A stretch of 64,000 bases of DNA from Sipunculus nudus. Lineage: Eukaryota > Annelida > Sipuncula > Golfingiida > Sipunculidae. A program made the position numbers and the translations under genes. Below the pieces are notes generated by a model. That model made no database searches, was not told where the DNA came from, and was given only the letters and a program-made list of their open reading frames with translations. The stretch lies in assembly GCA_026874595.1 (NCBI GenBank), contig CM049308.1, positions 91,451,624 to 91,515,623 on the forward strand. The letters are read 5' to 3'. Shown piece by piece: positions 62,401 to 64,000 of this stretch. Each line of letters begins with the position of its first letter. Positions within the stretch are counted from its first letter, which is position 1.

Positions 62401-63990
62401 ACATTGTATTTTAATGTTAATTTTATAATTGTTTACATGTAGATGGTGAGGAGATGAAGGCACTAGCTCTCAGGAATGTGGAGACGGCCTACCAGACCCA
62501 CCAGGCTCGTGTACGTAGCTTGCACAACTTCCTGTAAACGGGAGTTGCACAGTTATCATGAATCTAATATAATATTGGCATTGAATTTCCTAAGCTAGGC
62601 CATTAATGCAGATTATATTGAGGGAATTGTCCCATCAAGGGCCTTGTGTAAATCAATTACTTGTAAGTGTTAAAATAGTGTAATAAAAAGAGTGTAAAAT
62701 ATTAAGAATTTAACATTAATATTTAAAGTTAAAAGTGCAGGATCAGGTTGTGCTAGCGGCAAAAGCTGTAGACAACTATGACAGAGGGACCATTCAATTC
62801 CCGGATTATCACATAGGTCTGCAAATGTTAATTTTAACAAATTAAGGTTTAATTGTAAAATTCTTGGAAGGTACGTACACAAAAATTGACTGTTTTACTG
62901 CTTAATTAGAGTGAGTGTGATTAGCATTGCATTAGGTGTATTACATGTTTGATATCTCACTATATTGACCTCTGACGCAGAGTTACATTGATAATGATAA
63001 TGTAAAACAAAATGTATATTATATAATTTGATTAAAATTTTAAAGCATCAGACAGAGCCCTCTGCCATATTTTAATTGGATCAGTGTGTATAATTCCGTG
63101 TGAAGCAGGTTTGAGATTACATTATCAATTTTTTGTTCCAGACAAGAACATATGACATAAATAGTGACCACATTACAACATCAGCATCAGGTAAGCACAC
63201 CATGTTACCAATCATGAAAATTATGTTATAAACTAGAAAGATCCTCTGAGCCTTAAGTACTATGCCTTACTATACTCAGATTCCAAGGTGCTTGGCAAGA
63301 GGCCATATTAGATTTTTGTTGTTACTGAAATACAGTAATACAGATGCTCTTTATCTGCACCAACCTTCGGTAAATTCAGGGCAAGTGCTTGAATATTGTT
63401 TAGATAATCGTTGCATAAGAGCATGACCAAATGACAGCCCAGACAGTTTGAAAACCTTATTTTAGGCACCCACATAGGCGAAATTCTTGTAAATGTTTAA
63501 CTCAGAATTAATTTACCATAAATAAATTATCTTTCACACAAGAACATTTGACATCAGTGGTGACCACAGTGCTAATCAGTAAAAAAGTAAATGTAAAATT
63601 TTATGTTGAAGTTATGTTCAAGTCATTTGTTATATATGATACAAATTGTCTTTATAATTTGAAAATGTAGTCCTTCATGGATAATGATACTTTCATATAT
63701 CCCTGATTCATATGTACTGGTTTTTTTAATTGTCTGAAATGCCCACTCATTGGCACAATTAAAATACATAGACTAAAACTAGTTATGAAGAGTACTGTTA
63801 TTCTTCTTGTTATTTAATATCTTAATATTATTTGATTAATTCTGTATTATTATTATAATTATTATTCCATGTTTCTGAGCCTGTTTTAATCATTTCAGAT
63901 TTGAGTTTTGCCAATCCAACAATCAGCACAGAAGCTGACAGACCTCAGCCAATTATGTTCCAGGGAAAACTGAAAGGGTACCAGCTGAAG
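44252..63990 (+). CDS. INO80: INO80 chromatin-remodelling ATPase, N-terminal part (continues past right edge)
   Basis: Thirteen coding exons join in phase to 485 codons. INO80 is the ATPase of the nuclear INO80 complex, which slides nucleosomes and acts on H2A.Z nucleosomes in transcription, replication and repair. Seen: 20-40 ADLAKPLHV..ERALRLEPLL, like the human N terminus; 97-112 NRLYNFSKVKKSRKWLK then ILISDSSSDEE; a basic stretch around 183-205; 240-400 the DBINO region (EQLAARRRKLF, SREMLLYWKRFEKVEKEHRK, EKEALEQRK, QRKLNFLITQTELYAHFMSRK); 425-438 AYQTHQAR; 457-485 SFANPTIS.., ending GKLKGYQLK, which leads into the Snf2 helicase core. Walker A and all catalytic motifs lie beyond the window. 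The ATG at 44252 matches the human start context and follows a 3' splice site by ten bases. Large introns are filled with repeats. Confidence 0.97.
44410..48097. other. INO80 intron after the ATG exon
   Basis: AT-rich with short unconvincing frames. Scattered GTGACCTTGACC phrases (47,060; 47,815) suggest old repeat debris. No snoRNA was found. Confidence 0.5.
48098..48192 (+). CDS. INO80: INO80 coding exon 2 (residues 53-84)
   Basis: The acceptor is TTTACAG. It encodes SDGDTTDSDVNFQKETDTAG then NKYINGMPITKA. The donor is G|GTAAGC. It is acidic and Ser/Thr-rich, like the poorly conserved part of human INO80. Confidence 0.88.
48285..48595 (+). mobile_element. tRNA-derived SINE
   Basis: Begins GTGTGGTGGTATAATGGCC (A-box-like) with GTGGGTCCATGTCCC (B-box-like) about 40 nt later. 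A tRNA-unrelated body follows with CCACCCAGGAGTGAATGGGTA and CATGGGTGGCAGG, a phrase typical of invertebrate SINEs. It sits in an INO80 intron in the sense orientation. The 3' boundary is uncertain. Confidence 0.55.
49237..49304 (+). CDS. INO80: INO80 coding exon 3 (residues 85-107)
   Basis: Encodes ERKADKNRLYNFSKVKKSRK then WLK, highly conserved with human (LYNFSKLKKSRKWLK). The acceptor is TTGCAG and the donor AAG|GTAATG. Confidence 0.95.
49529..50160 (+). mobile_element. truncated copies of the 2.3-2.5-kb dispersed repeat
   Basis: The left terminus TTTTAGCTCAGCTGACTAGAGG..GAGCTAAAGTAATGATCC is followed by interior blocks (AACATTTGTTCATTATTTTCCTGC..) that recur, partly duplicated, at 50025. 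A C18 tract is at 49896-49913. Confidence 0.6.
50281..52787 (+). mobile_element. 2.5-kb dispersed repeat, forward copy
   Basis: Starts TTTAGCTTAGCTGACTATAA..ATCTGAGCTATAG, then GTCCGTCGTCCGTCCGTCTG, and ends TCAGCTGAGCGCCGTGACCC then ATGGGTCCCTTGTTA. It is the reverse complement in organisation of 19682-21990. It has an internal duplication of about 600 bp: the end phrase also occurs at about 52130-52165, and GATCAGGCTTTGTTTGCCCTG at 51738 and 52297. A C22 tract is at 51144-51165. No coding frame of note. Confidence 0.7.
52788..53100 (+). mobile_element. further partial end of the same repeat family
   Basis: TTCAGCTGAGTAACATGACCCATAGGTCCCTTG at 53061-53093 is a third copy of the right terminus. 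Confidence 0.6.
53363..53500 (+). CDS. INO80: INO80 coding exon 4 (residues 108-153)
   Basis: Encodes NILISDSSSDEEIEDSGTMS then MEKLQLMLKMHKYHRQCREQ and FYRNPE, 46 codons in phase 0. The acceptor is TTGACAG and the donor GAG|GTGAGT. Confidence 0.94.
54118..54244 (+). CDS. INO80: INO80 coding exon 5 (residues 154-196)
   Basis: Encodes LQQYQYYSVGLLSNHDKFPD then HQKSIIGTKKIKEKRKLEKK and IK. QQYQYYS..LLS matches human INO80. The acceptor is ATTTCAG and the donor AAAG|GTAAAT. Confidence 0.93.
54873..54922 (+). CDS. INO80: INO80 coding exon 6 (NAGNAG acceptor)
   Basis: Encodes AAKGKIKKEPIDGGYGL. The acceptor reads TTACAGCAG|CC, so splicing at the first or second AG (54873 or 54876) gives one or two Ala. 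The donor is TTG|GTATGT. IKKEP resembles a SUMO-acceptor motif (inference). Confidence 0.88.
55514..55675 (+). CDS. INO80: INO80 coding exon 7 (start of DBINO)
   Basis: 54 codons: CDISGADGSQNGFSVASPGL.. then KKPTPEQLAARRRKLFIMIS and KKEVPK, homologous to EQLNARRRKVW in human. The donor is AAG|GTCAGT. Confidence 0.95.
56456..56509 (+). CDS. INO80: INO80 coding exon 8 (DBINO)
   Basis: 18 codons, AQKQKASARKEMLAQLKK. The acceptor is TTTTTTCAG and the donor AAG|GTAGTG. Confidence 0.93.
56875..57078 (+). CDS. INO80: INO80 coding exon 9 (DBINO core)
   Basis: 68 codons, VSKECTKECRRAAIQSQKV.., SREMLLYWKRFEKVEKEHRK, RAEKEALEQRKIDLEFRE. This is the most conserved DBINO block, a long basic/acidic helix. 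The acceptor is TACACAG and the donor GAG|GTTTGT. Confidence 0.97.
57939..58128 (+). CDS. INO80: INO80 coding exon 10 (end of DBINO)
   Basis: ARRQQRKLNFLITQTELYAH then FMSRKMSGDNEEGSEDTILR and a variable end VSVVDDEY. The acceptor is TCACCAG and the donor G|GTTAGT. Confidence 0.97.
59236..60584. mobile_element. 1.35-kb TA-flanked TIR element nested in the array
   Basis: Ends CAGTAAAACCTGA and, reversed, CAGTGAAACCTGA (12/13) with TA on both sides (59234-59235, 60585-60586). The uninterrupted tandem units read CACATATAGTTCACC, so the empty site is known and the insertion duplicated TA, as Tc1/mariner-type elements do. Contains an (AT)n tract (59409-59454) and a CpG-rich block with CGGTCGC words (59950-60560). 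No transposase frame. Confidence 0.82.
59409..59454. repeat. (AT)n microsatellite
   Basis: About 45 bp of AT repeats inside the nested element. Confidence 0.97.
60587..61720. repeat. 286-bp tandem array, about four units
   Basis: Units contain TGTCCAGAAATTAGTTTCTGG (a small palindrome), TTTATTGATGTATGGATTTC, GAATTGATTTTGGGGTCATG and AGGTCAAAGGTCAAGGTCA. Similarity is high between units 2 and 3. Confidence 0.9.
61788..61801. repeat. poly-G tract (14)
   Basis: Next to the right end of the 3.6-kb element. Confidence 0.95.
62296..62312. repeat. poly-C tract (17)
   Basis: In INO80 intron 10, 130 bp before exon 11. Confidence 0.95.
62443..62510 (+). CDS. INO80: INO80 coding exon 11
   Basis: Encodes DGEEMKALALRNVETAYQTH then QAR; human has KNAENAYHIHQAR. 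The acceptor is CATGTAG and the donor CGT|GTACGT. Confidence 0.93.
62511..63141. other. INO80 intron 11; nothing recognised
   Basis: AT-rich; no motif or repeat terminus was seen. Confidence 0.55.
63142..63190 (+). CDS. INO80: INO80 coding exon 12 (small)
   Basis: 49 nt encoding TRTYDINSDHITTSAS. The acceptor is TTCCAG and the donor CAG|GTAAGC. A decayed copy lies at 63538. Confidence 0.9.
63538..63578 (+). pseudogene. decayed duplicate of INO80 exon 12
   Basis: 41 nt would encode TRTFDISGDHSAN plus two bases, clearly similar to exon 12 (TRTYDINSDHITT). The acceptor AG is lost (TTTCAC|ACAAGAAC against TTCCAG|ACAAGAAC) while a weak donor CA|GTAAAA remains. Probably an unused tandem exon duplicate in intron 12. 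Confidence 0.7.
63899..63990 (+). CDS. INO80: INO80 coding exon 13 (leads into Snf2 domain)
   Basis: DLSFANPTISTEADRPQPIM then FQGKLKGYQLK; GKLKGYQLK is the start of the INO80 Snf2 ATPase domain. The donor AAG|GTGAGA is at the window edge. Confidence 0.96.
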
Positions 63991-64000
63991 GTGAGAAAAC

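Overview
The window is animal nuclear DNA: AT-rich, with short GT-AG exons in long introns and many short non-autonomous transposons, (AT)n microsatellites and long poly-C/poly-G tracts. The dispersed repeats (segments full of GTGACCTTGACC / AGGTCAAAGGTCA words, and elements ending in TAGCTCAGCTGA or GACCCATGGGTCAC) look like those of molluscs, most likely a bivalve. That assignment is inference from repeat style; no rRNA or mitochondrial marker is present.

Three protein-coding genes can be read by assembling exons. (1) Minus strand, left edge to 4986: the 5' coding part of an SR splicing factor of the SRSF4/5/6 (Drosophila B52) family, running off the left edge after RRM1, the linker and the start of RRM2. 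(2) Minus strand, 28129-33813: a complete tandem paralogue with two RRMs, an RS domain and a stop codon, about 271 aa. (3) Plus strand, 44242 to the right edge: the N-terminal 485 codons of the chromatin remodeller INO80 in 13 coding exons, through the DBINO region to the first residues of the Snf2 ATPase domain. Genes 2 and 3 are head to head; their candidate first exons lie near 37.1-37.2 kb and 40.0-40.15 kb.

The two SR genes share two notable features. Each has a pair of alternative third exons (3a and 3b) that both restart at the same RRM1 strand and rejoin exon 4 in frame. In gene 2 only 49 nt separate them, which should force mutually exclusive use. In addition, three C/D-box snoRNAs sit in SR-gene introns on the sense strand: one in intron 1 of gene 1, one in intron 1 of gene 2, and one upstream of gene 2's ATG exon in what should be its 5'UTR intron. 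All three have closed terminal stems, C, D', C' and D boxes, and the same D' guide (TCTTTCGGG), complementary to a conserved 28S rRNA segment. The SR genes therefore appear to be snoRNA host genes.

The 5-27.5 kb interval between the SR genes and the large INO80 introns are mostly repeats. They include a 6.9 kb inverted-repeat structure (9967-16901), two hAT-like elements with CAGGGGCG-type termini, a 460-bp hAT-like element with an 8-bp target duplication, a foldback element, a 2.3-2.5 kb family present once in each orientation (19.7-22.0 kb and 50.3-52.8 kb), a 3.6 kb element in an INO80 intron with a 286-bp tandem array and a nested TA-flanked insertion, and an element upstream of SR gene 2 that carries a 73-bp tandem hairpin array. 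No CRISPR array, rRNA gene or intact transposase gene was found.
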